From: Bacteroidia bacterium
Lineage (GTDB): Bacteria; Bacteroidota; Bacteroidia; Cytophagales; Cyclobacteriaceae
Direction of reading: 5' to 3'
Length of the DNA stretch: 6,471 nt
Assembly (NCBI GenBank): GCA_012031955.1
Contig: JAAURZ010000142.1
Location: 1 to 6,471, forward strand
This document shows positions 1 to 5,756 of the stretch, one piece after another. Made by a program: the position numbers and the translations under genes. Every line of letters begins with the position of its first letter. Within the stretch, counting starts at the first letter, position 1. Under the pieces are notes generated by a model. That model did not search any database. It was not told where the DNA came from and saw nothing but the letters and a program-made list of their open reading frames with translations.

Positions 1-1
1 C

Positions 2-91
2 CAGCTTGCGGCAGCTTGCATCCACGGTCGCGACCGTATCGGCCGGCGAGCCCGCGTGGTGAACAGCTTCATGGGACTCCAGACGGAGTGA
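2..91 (+). CDS. 3' fragment of an unrecognised gene (29 codons to TGA)
   Basis: The window opens inside a plus-strand reading frame that runs for 29 codons and stops at the TGA at 89-91. It reads as a plausible basic C-terminus containing GRDRIGRRARVVNSFMGLQ. Most third codon positions are G or C, as expected for a coding frame in GC-rich DNA. The other plus-strand frames here are rich in Pro and Arg and look like shadows. I do not recognise the family. It converges on the minus-strand frame that ends at 155, and its GC content is well above that of the genes to the right, so it may belong to DNA of different origin. Confidence 0.3.
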   Translation, partial: QLAAACIHGRDRIGRRARVVNSFMGLQTE

Positions 92-104
92 GTAGCAGGA
101 CCAG

Positions 105-135
105 CAGGTCTATTGCACTAAGGATCCCAGACCTG
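105..135. repeat. 7-bp inverted repeat between two convergent stops
   Basis: CAGGTCT at 105-111 is matched exactly by AGACCTG at 129-135, with a 17-base loop. The hairpin lies between the plus-strand stop at 89-91 and the minus-strand stop at 155-157. That is the place for a bidirectional terminator, but there is no run of T on either side, so the terminator role is only a guess. Confidence 0.3.
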
Positions 136-154
136 ACGAAATTGCAATCTCGCG

Positions 155-704
155 TCAGCGCGCCTGCTTGCGCGGGTCGCCCCCGTCGGCGCCGCGGCCG
201 ATCGAAAAATACTGGAAGCCGAGTTCGGTGGCCAGTTGCGCGCTGCCGCGCAGGTCTGCCGATGCCCCCGCCAGCACCACCTGGCCCCAGGTGTGTGTGA
301 GCATTTCGGTAAAAGAAGTTTTTCCCGGAGTAGGCACCACGTTGTAATAAATGGAGGGAACCAGCGCGCCGAACGCCGAGCAGAACCCAAGTATCACCGA
401 ATTGCCCAACGACATACCCAGGTAGCGTACACCAAGCCCATACATGAGCCCGCCTATTCCCCACAGCACACCAAACGTGAATGTCCATCGCAGCGTCGAA
501 AAATCCGCCGCTCGAATAATGTCCGCAAAGCCCGGCAGCGTAAGCCAGGCGGCAATGGGCGGCACAACAAGCCACGAAAAAAAGTCCGCCCACGATCCAG
601 TAGCTTTCCCACGACCATCCTTTTACCTTTTTGTAGGGCACGTAAAAGCTGCCGGAGGCGAACCCGCCAATGAAGTGAAAGATGACACCCAGTACGATCT
701 GCAT
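155..704 (-). pseudogene. RhaT-like L-rhamnose/proton symporter, N-terminal part, frameshifted and truncated
   Basis: The gene starts at the ATG 704-702. The first ~40 residues (VIFHFIGGFASGSFYVPYKK, then KGWSWESYW, IVGG) match the start of the RhaT family of L-rhamnose-H+ symporters, multi-pass inner-membrane permeases of about 340 residues. A run of seven A on the plus strand (577-583) shifts the frame. Removing one base gives a smooth continuation (SWLVVPPIAAWLTLPGF, then LWGIGGLMYGLGVRYLGMS, then GNSVILGFCSAFGALVPSIY, then WGQVVLAG). That includes the WGIG...YGL.MRYLGMS-like signature seen in RhaT. Similarity stops near base 260, after about 148 residues. The remaining ~35 codons to the TGA at 155-157 are GC-rich and do not resemble the family, and a trace such as NFVRSGILSA lies in another frame. 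So more than half of the permease is missing here, through a rearrangement, a chimeric join or heavy decay. In Bacteroidota such permeases are often annotated as rhaT although the substrate is untested. It lies 73 bases downstream of the DoxX gene on the same strand. Confidence 0.75.
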
Positions 705-726
705 AACTGCGTTTGTTGTAAGCTAC

Positions 727-734
727 CAAAAGTA
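727..734 (-). promoter_or_regulatory. possible -7 box (TACTTTTG) for the RhaT-like gene
   Basis: On the minus strand TACTTTTG fits the Bacteroidota -7 consensus TAnnTTTG exactly and lies 22 bases upstream of the ATG at 704. No TTG is found at the expected -33 distance, so support is only partial. The gene could equally be read through from the DoxX gene. Confidence 0.3.
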
Positions 735-754
735 GATTACATGTTCGTACAGCG

Positions 755-771
755 TGTCATGCCATGTCATG
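755..771. repeat. tandem TGTCATG pair with 10-bp period
   Basis: TGTCATG occurs at 755-761 and again at 765-771, separated by CCA, so the copies are one helical turn apart. They sit between the DoxX stop and the RhaT-like start. They could be a small operator for the downstream permease, but two 7-mers are weak evidence. Confidence 0.2.
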
Positions 772-777
772 GGTGCT

Positions 778-1193
778 TTACCTGCGTCGCGCCAACGCGT
801 GATCGACGGAATACCTGCCGGCGCCGGTAACGAGCAGCGTGGTATGTATGCAAATGTACATCAACGCCAGTTCCTTTCGGCCGAATGGATCGTCGGCGTG
901 TACCACAAATGCAGCTACCACCATCGTAATGATCAGCGGAATTGTTGCCAGCCGCGTGGCGAGCCCGAGGCCAATCAATATGGAACAGAAAAATTCCGCG
1001 AACACCGCCAGCACAAATGAAGCGGTTACGCCAAGGCCGATAGGATCGCCGAACTGGATTTCTTCACCTGAAATAAGGCGCTCGAATTTGGCCACCCATG
1101 TGTGAGCATGAAGACCGCCACGGCCACGCGCAGCGCCAGTAACCAGAAATGGAGCGTACCTTGATTGGGAGTTGTACTGAAGAGAGATCGCAT
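778..1193 (-). CDS. DoxX family membrane protein (one frameshift near the N-terminus)
   Basis: The corrected gene starts at the ATG 1193-1191 (MRSLFSTTPNQGTLHFWLLA, then LRVAVAVFMLTHGWPK) and ends with TAA at 780-778, about 138 residues. The family is supported by a first helix ending in a THGWPKF-like motif. A GxPIGLGVTASFVLAVFAEF helix, then IGLGLATRLATIPLI, VVAAFVVHADDPF and a GAGRYSVDHAL-like C-terminus follow. This is the usual four-helix DoxX/TQO-small-subunit-like layout and length of about 130-140. The family is named after the small subunit of archaeal thiosulfate:quinone oxidoreductase; most bacterial members have no known reaction and are placed in the inner membrane. As written, one base is missing near 1087-1096 (GGCCAAATTC should read as CCN AAA TTC), so an automatic start would be the GTG at 1095, which lacks the first helix. 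A sequencing indel is the simplest explanation. It lies upstream of the RhaT-like gene and may share its transcript. Confidence 0.8.
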
Positions 1194-1257
1194 GTTATGT
1201 GATTTTGAATTTTAGGAATCAGATGGAATAGCTTGAGCCAACATGTTATCGGCTGAA

Positions 1258-1287
1258 CTGGCTTTTGATGGTCATTTCCTATATTTT
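1258..1287 (+). promoter_or_regulatory. possible promoter for the TPR gene
   Basis: CTG at 1258-1260, a 19-base spacer and TATATTTT at 1280-1287 roughly follow the Bacteroidota TTG-N19-TAnnTTTG pattern, with one mismatch in each box. Transcription from here would give an unusually long leader of about 240 bases before the ATG at 1532. Confidence 0.25.
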
Positions 1288-1327
1288 TATAAGTAGACAG
1301 CTAACGTGCGGGCAAGATGGTAAATGA

Positions 1328-1522
1328 ATGAAGGAAATGGAATCGGGAGCAGGCGAAATTACACAAGCGTCGGTGGACATGAACAGACGGAAGGCTGATG
1401 TGCGATTGTCGTTGAGAGGCAATGCCGTTGTGGCGGCATGTAACCAAATTCATGACGTGCGCACCCAACGGTTGCCGAAGCCCGTTCGTAACCTCTTTTA
1501 CCAAATTCTGCCCCCCGCTTAA
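1328..1522 (+). CDS. doubtful small ORF of 64 codons upstream of the TPR gene
   Basis: An ATG-started frame (MKEMESGAGEITQASVDMNR...) runs to TAA at 1520-1522, nine bases before the TPR gene start, an operon-like spacing. Codons in the first half show a purine-first pattern. Against it: no recognised motif, no clear Shine-Dalgarno sequence, and a long minus-strand frame over the same bases. It may simply be the untranslated leader of the next gene. No function is suggested. Confidence 0.22.
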   Translation: MKEMESGAGEITQASVDMNRRKADVRLSLRGNAVVAACNQIHDVRTQRLPKPVRNLFYQILPPA

Positions 1523-1531
1523 CCCGGCACT

Positions 1532-3316
1532 ATGAGCAACAACCCATCCACCGTCAACTCCCAGGACCTGTACCTGGCCGTGCTCCCGTTCCAGGAAATT
1601 TCGGGTGGCGACCTCTATTCTGCCGGATTGGTCATGGACATCATTACCGACTTGTCGCGGTTCCGCTCGTTTCAGATTATATCCTACGACTCCATTAAAG
1701 ACGTACCGGCCGGCCAATGGACAGGCGACCTCGTGCAGTCGCTCAACGTAGACTACCTGGTGAAGGGCCTGCTACGGTACCACGAGCACATGCTCATTAT
1801 AAATGTGGAGTTGGTGAATGCCAGGCACCAGCGCGTGGTGTGGGCCGAAAAATTCACCGGCAGGCTCGACGACCTTTTTCAGATAGAAGGCGACATCGTG
1901 GAGCGAATAGTGGGTTCGCTACAGCACTTTGTAGAACACGACGTACTGAGCCAGGTCCGTCGTAAGCCGATCACGTCATTGAACGCGTATGAATGCTGGG
2001 TGCGCGGCACGCAGGAGTTGTTGAAGGGCACCCTCGCCGCCGATGAAGCGGCGCGTTCTTATTTTCTGAAGGCCATGGAACTCGACCCGCATTATGCCCG
2101 CGCCTATACCGGCATGTCGCTCACGCACTTCAACGAATGGAGCTGCCAAATATGGGACCGCTGGGAAGTAAGCCAGCGGGGAGCCTTTGAGTGGGCGCAA
2201 CGCGCACTCGAACTCGACGCCACCGACCATGTCAGCAGCGCCATCCTCGGCAAACTTCACTTGTACAGCGGCGACTACGACAAGGCGGAGGTATTGATGC
2301 GAAGGGCGATTGCGCTCTGCCCCCACGATGCAGGCAATCTGTTGCAGGCGGCATCGGCATTGGTCTTTCTCGGATTTGCCGCTGAAGCGTTGGAGTTGTA
2401 CAACAAAGCAAAACGCTTAAACCCTGCGGGCGACGACAGCATGTACACATGGGGAACGATGATCAATTTTGAGAACGGCCACATGGAGGCCGCCATTAAG
2501 GAAGCACAGCAAGTGCGTGGCAAGGGTTGGGTGGATTTTCCTGCATACGTGGCGGCGGCCCACTTCTACACCGGCGACTACGAAAAAATGCGCAGCCGGT
2601 GGACCGAATTCCTGGAGCAGTTCTCCCTCAAGATCAACGACGGCAAACCCGCCGATAACCACGCCGCTTTGCAATGGATGATGAACGTGAACCCCTTCAA
2701 AGGTCCAACACGGCTCGTGCAATTTTGGAATCGAATTGGCGAGGGAACCGCCGCACTCCAGGCAGCGGAAAAACCTTCGGCCGGACCGCTGTACCCCAAC
2801 AGCTTCTTGAGCGACGGCAAACTGTGGTCGCTTGCATACCAGGGCAGGCAAGTGCAGATGGCCGACAGAAAGGGTCTGCACGACATAGCCGCGTTGCTGG
2901 CACGGCCCGATCAGCCGATCCATTGCACGGAGCTAGCCAACACCCGCGTGCTTGATGAAGGCATTGAGTTGATAGACGTGAAGGCCAAGCGCTCATACCA
3001 GCGCCGAATACTGGAATTGCGGGAGCAATTGCAGGAAGCTGCCGTTTACCAACACGGCCAGGAGACGGCCGCCCTTCAGGAGGAATATGAGAATCTCATC
3101 GATCACCTGTCAAAGGCTACCGGCATTGGGGGGCGTACCCGCGTGGCGGCTGCGGGCATTGAAAAAGTGCGCACTGCCGTAACCTGGCGCATACGCGACG
3201 CCATCAAGAAAATTTCTGAACTACACCCTCCGCTTGGCCGTCACCTGGAAGCCTCCGTGAAGACCGGCATAGTTTGCCGCTACAGCCCCGAAGTACCCGC
3301 CGAATGGATTTTATGA
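1532..3316 (+). CDS. TolB-N-like/TPR protein with C-terminal regulatory module, 594 aa
   Basis: Three parts are visible. Residues ~14-130 (LAVLPFQEISGGDLYSAGL, DIITDLSRFRSFQIISYDSI, VDYLVKGLLRY, VVWAEKF, LFQIEGDIVERIVGSL) match the 'TolB amino-terminal-like' module of COG5616. That module commonly sits before the TPRs of bacterial adenylate cyclases and CadC-type regulators. Residues ~150-360 carry TPR-like helix pairs (ARSYFLKAMELDPHYARAY, WAQRALELDATDH, AEVLMRRAIALCPHDA, ALELYNKAKRLNP). From ~430 to the end is a module beginning LWSLAYQGRQVQMADRKGLH. It continues through a charged coiled-coil stretch (SYQRRILELREQLQEA) to LGRHLEASVKTG...CRYSPE. I recall such a tail at the end of large bacterial AAA-ATPase or TPR regulators (kGLrYLa.LL...LGrHL...v.TG.fC.Y.P). 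No cyclase, kinase, ATPase, DNA-binding or membrane segment is seen, so it is probably a cytosolic scaffold or sensor. No frameshift is needed. The ATG at 1532 keeps the whole first module. The desaturase gene follows after 54 bases, probably on the same transcript. Confidence 0.85.
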   Translation: MSNNPSTVNSQDLYLAVLPFQEISGGDLYSAGLVMDIITDLSRFRSFQIISYDSIKDVPAGQWTGDLVQSLNVDYLVKGLLRYHEHMLIINVELVNARHQRVVWAEKFTGRLDDLFQIEGDIVERIVGSLQHFVEHDVLSQVRRKPITSLNAYECWVRGTQELLKGTLAADEAARSYFLKAMELDPHYARAYTGMSLTHFNEWSCQIWDRWEVSQRGAFEWAQRALELDATDHVSSAILGKLHLYSGDYDKAEVLMRRAIALCPHDAGNLLQAASALVFLGFAAEALELYNKAKRLNPAGDDSMYTWGTMINFENGHMEAAIKEAQQVRGKGWVDFPAYVAAAHFYTGDYEKMRSRWTEFLEQFSLKINDGKPADNHAALQWMMNVNPFKGPTRLVQFWNRIGEGTAALQAAEKPSAGPLYPNSFLSDGKLWSLAYQGRQVQMADRKGLHDIAALLARPDQPIHCTELANTRVLDEGIELIDVKAKRSYQRRILELREQLQEAAVYQHGQETAALQEEYENLIDHLSKATGIGGRTRVAAAGIEKVRTAVTWRIRDAIKKISELHPPLGRHLEASVKTGIVCRYSPEVPAEWIL

Positions 3317-3370
3317 GGCACCTCACAATGTAAGGCGACAACTCACGCCAGAGAAAATAAAAACATACTT

Positions 3371-4126
3371 ATGCCGACGCCATTGGAAATACTGCTTGAT
3401 CCGCTATCGCTCACTATCATCGCGATGTATGCGGGACTTATGATTTGGGAATCGATGTTTCCCGCACGCAAGCTTCCGCATGTACGCTACTGGAAAGCAA
3501 AAGGTATCATTTCGTTCGCCTTGTTCTTTTACTTATCGTCGTACCTCCCGTTGCTTATAGATCCCTATGTGGCACCCTATCAGCTATTTGACCTCACGGG
3601 CATCGGGCGCCGCGGGGCGGCGCCATTGCGGGTGTGCTGCTGTATGAATTTGGCATGTATGTATGGCATCGTTCCATGCACAAGAACAGCACGCTATGGC
3701 GCGTTTTTCACCAAATGCACCACAGTGCAGAACGCCTCGATACGTATGGGGCATTTTTATTTCAGCCCCATGGACATGATCGGCTGGGTTGTGCTTGGCA
3801 GCATCTGCTTTACGTTGCTCATCGGTCTGTCGCCCGGCGCCATCACGGGCGTGCTGCTGATCACCAACTTCTTCAGTATTTTTCAGCACGCCAACATCCG
3901 CACACCCACCTGGCTGGGGTACATCGTTCAGCGCCCCGAGAGTCACACGGTTCATCACGCACGCGGCATCCACCAATACAATTACTCAGACCTGCCGTTG
4001 TACGACATACTGTTTGGCACATTTAACAACCCGAAAGCGTACGAGCATGAAACCGGATTTTATGAGGGTGGGTCGGAGAAGGTTGTGGACATGCTGATGT
4101 TTAAGGATATTAGCAGAAATGAGTAG
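3371..4126 (+). CDS. sterol desaturase / fatty acid hydroxylase family membrane protein (two compensating frameshifts)
   Basis: This is a member of the di-iron membrane hydroxylase superfamily (FA_hydroxylase/ERG3-type), which oxidises lipid chains or sterol-like rings within the membrane. Hydrophobic segments lie at the N-terminus (LSLTIIAMYAGLMIW and IISFALFFYLSSYLPLLI) and in the middle (MIGWVVLGSICFTLLIGLS...). The iron-binding histidine boxes are HRSMH and HQMHHSAE, which appear in the +1 frame around 3660-3730, and ESHTVHHARGIHQYNYSD near 3941-3994 in the main frame. The C-terminal LPLYDILFGTFNNP is typical. The written frame is wrong between about 3600-3620 (one base missing in the GC-rich run) and the five-T run at 3754-3758 (one extra T). 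With both corrected, the middle reads GGAIAGVLLYEFGMYVWHRS...DTYGAFYFSPMDMIGW and all boxes lie in one protein of about 251 residues. The substrate cannot be told. It lies 54 bases after the TPR gene and ends 30 bases before a strong terminator. Confidence 0.85.
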   Translation: MPTPLEILLDPLSLTIIAMYAGLMIWESMFPARKLPHVRYWKAKGIISFALFFYLSSYLPLLIDPYVAPYQLFDLTGIGRRGAAPLRVCCCMNLACMYGIVPCTRTARYGAFFTKCTTVQNASIRMGHFYFSPMDMIGWVVLGSICFTLLIGLSPGAITGVLLITNFFSIFQHANIRTPTWLGYIVQRPESHTVHHARGIHQYNYSDLPLYDILFGTFNNPKAYEHETGFYEGGSEKVVDMLMFKDISRNE

Positions 4127-4156
4127 CGCGTTGACTGCCGAGCTAAAATAGTATGC

Positions 4157-4187
4157 AGAAAAGCCGGGCGACCGGCTTTTCTTTTTT
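4157..4187 (+). terminator. intrinsic terminator after the desaturase gene
   Basis: AGAAAAGCCGG at 4157-4167 pairs perfectly over 11 bases with CCGGCTTTTCT at 4172-4182, around a GCGA loop, and is followed by an unbroken T run to 4187. It starts 31 bases after the desaturase stop and should end the TPR-desaturase transcript. A third copy of the arm (AGCCGGG at 4188-4194) can pair with the second arm instead, giving a weaker alternative hairpin. Confidence 0.9.
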
Positions 4188-4198
4188 AGCCGGGGTAG

Positions 4199-4229
4199 TT
4201 GTTTCGTTTATTTCGAATGAGTAAGTTTG
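4199..4229 (+). promoter_or_regulatory. promoter-like TTG-N20-TAAGTTTG
   Basis: TTG at 4199-4201, a 20-base spacer and TAAGTTTG at 4222-4229 fit the Bacteroidota consensus well. However, the -7 box overlaps codons 2-5 of the preferred antitoxin start (ATG 4217), and transcription from here would begin downstream of it. Either the match is fortuitous or the true start of the protein lies further in. Confidence 0.35.
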
Positions 4230-4704
4230 TGGCGAGGGTAATGGTGATGAAAGTATTGTTAAAGAAGACGTCTCGAAAGGACCAAAAATTGCCACAAAGT
4301 CGATTTCAGAATTCGGCAAGGCTACTAGTTTATTGTTAAAGAAAAAGTCAGACACTGTGAACATCAAGATACAGGAAAGTGGCCACCTGATAGCCGTGCC
4401 ACGAAAAGCAGTGGAGTTGCTTTTCGATATCATTTCCAATATGGCTGAGGGGAAATCAATATCCGTAGTACCTTCAGATTCCGAAGTCAGCACCCAGCAG
4501 GCAGCGGACATTCTCAATGTTTCCCGTCCGCATATTGTAAAGCTCCTGGAGCAAGGGGCGATACCCTTCAAGAAAGTCGGCAGCCACCGGCGGATACTAT
4601 TTGAAGATTTAATCGCGTACAACGAAAAATTCCAGGAAGTAAGGAACGAGAAACTAAAAAGCCTGGCCAAACAGGCCCAAATGCTGAATTTGGGTTATGA
4701 ATGA
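4217..4704 (+). CDS. excisionase-type HTH DNA-binding protein, likely antitoxin of the PIN pair
   Basis: The C-terminal part holds a MerR/excisionase-like helix-turn-helix (HTH_17 type): VSTQQAADILNVSRPHIVKL, then LLEQGAIPFKKVGSHRRI, then LFEDLIAYNEK. It is preceded by a short segment, HLIAVPRKAVELLFDIISNM...GKSISVVP. This two-part layout is typical of antitoxins encoded just upstream of PIN-domain toxins. They bind the toxin and repress their own operon. The first start codon in the uninterrupted frame is a TTG at 4333, giving 123 residues, but convincing coding sequence continues upstream (KGPKIATKSISEFGKATSLL) without any start. An ATG at 4217 in the neighbouring frame (MSKFV) joins it if one G is restored near 4229-4234 (GTG GGC GAG), giving about 162 residues, close to the usual size. 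I therefore give 4217 as the start; the certain part is 4333-4704. The 105-base gap to the toxin contains an inverted repeat. Confidence 0.8.
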
Positions 4705-4752
4705 TTTTTCAAATTGTTAATACGCAGCTTCCGCGCTGATACGGAGGCGACA

Positions 4753-4776
4753 TCATTAGAGCAACCCCCCTAATGA
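4753..4776. repeat. 7-bp inverted repeat in the antitoxin-toxin gap
   Basis: TCATTAG at 4753-4759 is matched by CTAATGA at 4770-4776 around a 10-base C-rich loop. It lies in the 105-base gap, 34 bases before the toxin ATG. It could be an operator, a weak hairpin that lowers toxin expression, or chance. Confidence 0.35.
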
Positions 4777-4809
4777 CCCTTATTAACATCCTTTGGCTTA
4801 AGTTTCCCC

Positions 4810-5391
4810 ATGCTCATTTCACCCAATTTTCCTGTCGTCCTGGATGCATGTGTGCTTTATCCGGCACCCGTAAGAGATTTACTTCTGAACCTGGCCGACT
4901 TTGAGTTCTACAAACCTAAATGGACACACAGGATACAGGGCGAGTGGAAGAACAGTCTTCTCAAAACACGGACGGACCTTAGTGTCAACCAGTTGGATCG
5001 AACGATTCACATGATGGAAACGGCATTCCCCGATGCCTGTGTCGAGGATTATGAGTCGCTCATCATGGCGTGTGAAATGCCGGACGACAACGATCGACAT
5101 GTTTTGGTGGCAGCAATCAAGTGTAAAGCCGAGATCATTGTCACGTCCAACTTAAAAGATTTTCCGAAAACAGCGTTGAGAAGTTTTCAAGTAGAAGCGC
5201 GCCATCCGGATGAATTCATTTCAACCCTTATTGATCTTGACCCGATACGGGCAACCATGGCCTTCCAGCAACAAGTGGCTTTTCTTGTTAACCCGCCGAT
5301 GGTCGCAGAACAGGTTCTATTCACTTTAGAGAGATGCAATCTCAAAAGGTCGGTTGCGAAACTCCGGAGGTTCGCGCTGCCACGATCGTGA
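4810..5391 (+). CDS. PIN-domain protein, probable VapC-like RNase toxin, 193 aa
   Basis: PIN domains are Mg2+-dependent ribonucleases; as toxins they cut RNA, often tRNA or rRNA, until bound by the partner antitoxin. The acidic active-site residues are in the expected order. D12 lies in FPVVLDACVLYPAPVRDLLL and E45 in WTHRIQGEWKNSL. D92, D93 and D95 lie in MPDDNDRHVLVAAIKCKAEI, and N114 and D117 in IIVTSNLKDFP. The DACVLYP start and NDRHVLAAA-like core place it in the group sometimes labelled PIN_3, which carries a C-terminal helical extension (here residues ~125-193) and is somewhat longer than classical VapC of ~130 residues. The ATG at 4810 is the only reasonable start; a stop lies at 4774-4776 in frame and no other start codon follows it. 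The reading frame is intact. It follows the HTH gene by 105 bases, so the two are read as a toxin-antitoxin pair. Active toxicity is inferred, not shown. Confidence 0.88.
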   Translation: MLISPNFPVVLDACVLYPAPVRDLLLNLADFEFYKPKWTHRIQGEWKNSLLKTRTDLSVNQLDRTIHMMETAFPDACVEDYESLIMACEMPDDNDRHVLVAAIKCKAEIIVTSNLKDFPKTALRSFQVEARHPDEFISTLIDLDPIRATMAFQQQVAFLVNPPMVAEQVLFTLERCNLKRSVAKLRRFALPRS

Positions 5392-5566
5392 TTTCGTCGT
5401 TCATGAACAAACTCCGTTTCAGTGTTTGATCCGAAGCCCAGGCGCCTTCTGGACATTTGAGTGTTTCTGCCACTTCTGTGATACAGTGAGGTAGCAGCCG
5501 TGCGCCCATCGTCGTATGTGTCGAATGTCTTGGTTGTAGGAAAGCGTACATCCGTGATGTATGCAT
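5342..5566 (-). CDS. doubtful small minus-strand ORF overlapping the PIN gene end
   Basis: A 74-codon frame starts at ATG 5566 and ends within the last 50 bases of the PIN gene, convergent with it. The stretch LLPHCITEVAETLKCPEGAW...LFMNDEITIVAA reads like protein and its codons show a purine-first pattern. The N-terminal part reads better in the neighbouring frame (MLLRNAYITDVRFPTTKTF), so a frameshift like those elsewhere in the window is possible. No family is recognised; it may be non-coding. Confidence 0.25.
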   Translation of the reverse strand: MHTSRMYAFLQPRHSTHTTMGARLLPHCITEVAETLKCPEGAWASDQTLKRSLFMNDEITIVAARTSGVSQPTF

Positions 5567-5710
5567 TCCTCAATAACAAATTTCAATTTCGTTTTTTCGT
5601 GAAGTTGTGATCATGTGATAAGGAGGGCAACCCGCTGTCGATGCCATGTAACTGTGAAGCAAAGCACGAAGATGACAGCCATTTGATTTTTGTTTGACTC
5701 ACTTTGGCGG

Positions 5711-5740
5711 TTGCAGATCGTTTGAATTTTTTTATATATT
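5711..5740 (+). promoter_or_regulatory. possible promoter of the AraC gene
   Basis: TTG at 5711-5713, 19 bases and TATATATT at 5733-5740 follow the Bacteroidota spacing, although the -7 box matches TAnnTTTG only in part. It lies about 30 bases upstream of the ATG at 5770, in the most AT-rich stretch of the region. Confidence 0.35.
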
Positions 5741-5756
5741 CCTTGAAAACGATCTG
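5714..5756. promoter_or_regulatory. perfect 10-bp inverted repeat flanking the AraC promoter candidate
   Basis: CAGATCGTTT at 5714-5723 is the exact reverse complement of AAACGATCTG at 5747-5756. The arm centres are 33 bp apart, close to three helical turns, and they bracket the TATATATT box. The right arm ends 13 bases before the AraC ATG. This suits an operator bound by a dimer, possibly by the AraC protein itself or by another regulator. It could also form a hairpin with a 23-base loop. Confidence 0.5.

Larger units (their letters stand above)
1194..1531. other. divergent intergenic region, 338 bases
   Basis: This region separates the minus-strand DoxX gene from the plus-strand TPR gene, so it should hold the promoters for both. 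The left part (about 1194-1300) is AT-rich and promoter-like. The right part has near-coding composition and holds one doubtful 64-codon ORF. A 9-base direct repeat, ACCAAATTC, occurs at 1443-1451 and 1500-1508. I see no RNA gene or mobile-element end. Confidence 0.5.

Noticed and set aside
69..704. Minus-strand frame of 211 codons starting at the RhaT-like ATG
   Set aside because: Only the first ~40 codons are RhaT; beyond the seven-A run the real coding frame is the neighbouring one, and the rest is Cys/Arg/Gly-rich shadow sequence.
1443..1508. ACCAAATTC direct repeat, 57 bases apart
   Set aside because: Two 9-base copies with no further pattern are too weak to call an operator or array.
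1301..1717. Minus-strand frame of 138 codons across the intergenic region and the start of the TPR gene
   Set aside because: It overlaps the conserved TolB-N-like start of the TPR gene, and no motif is recognised.
2417..2923. Minus-strand frame of 168 codons
   Set aside because: It lies fully inside the intact TPR gene and shows no motif; antisense shadow of a GC-rich coding frame.
4143..4670. Minus-strand frame of 175 codons
   Set aside because: It is antisense to the HTH antitoxin, crosses the terminator hairpin and has low-complexity Ser/Phe/Leu composition; a shadow.
5641..5697. 18-codon ORF with an upstream GGAGGG
   Set aside because: The spacing of 13 bases is long, the peptide has no features and Bacteroidota rarely rely on such sites; chance is likely.
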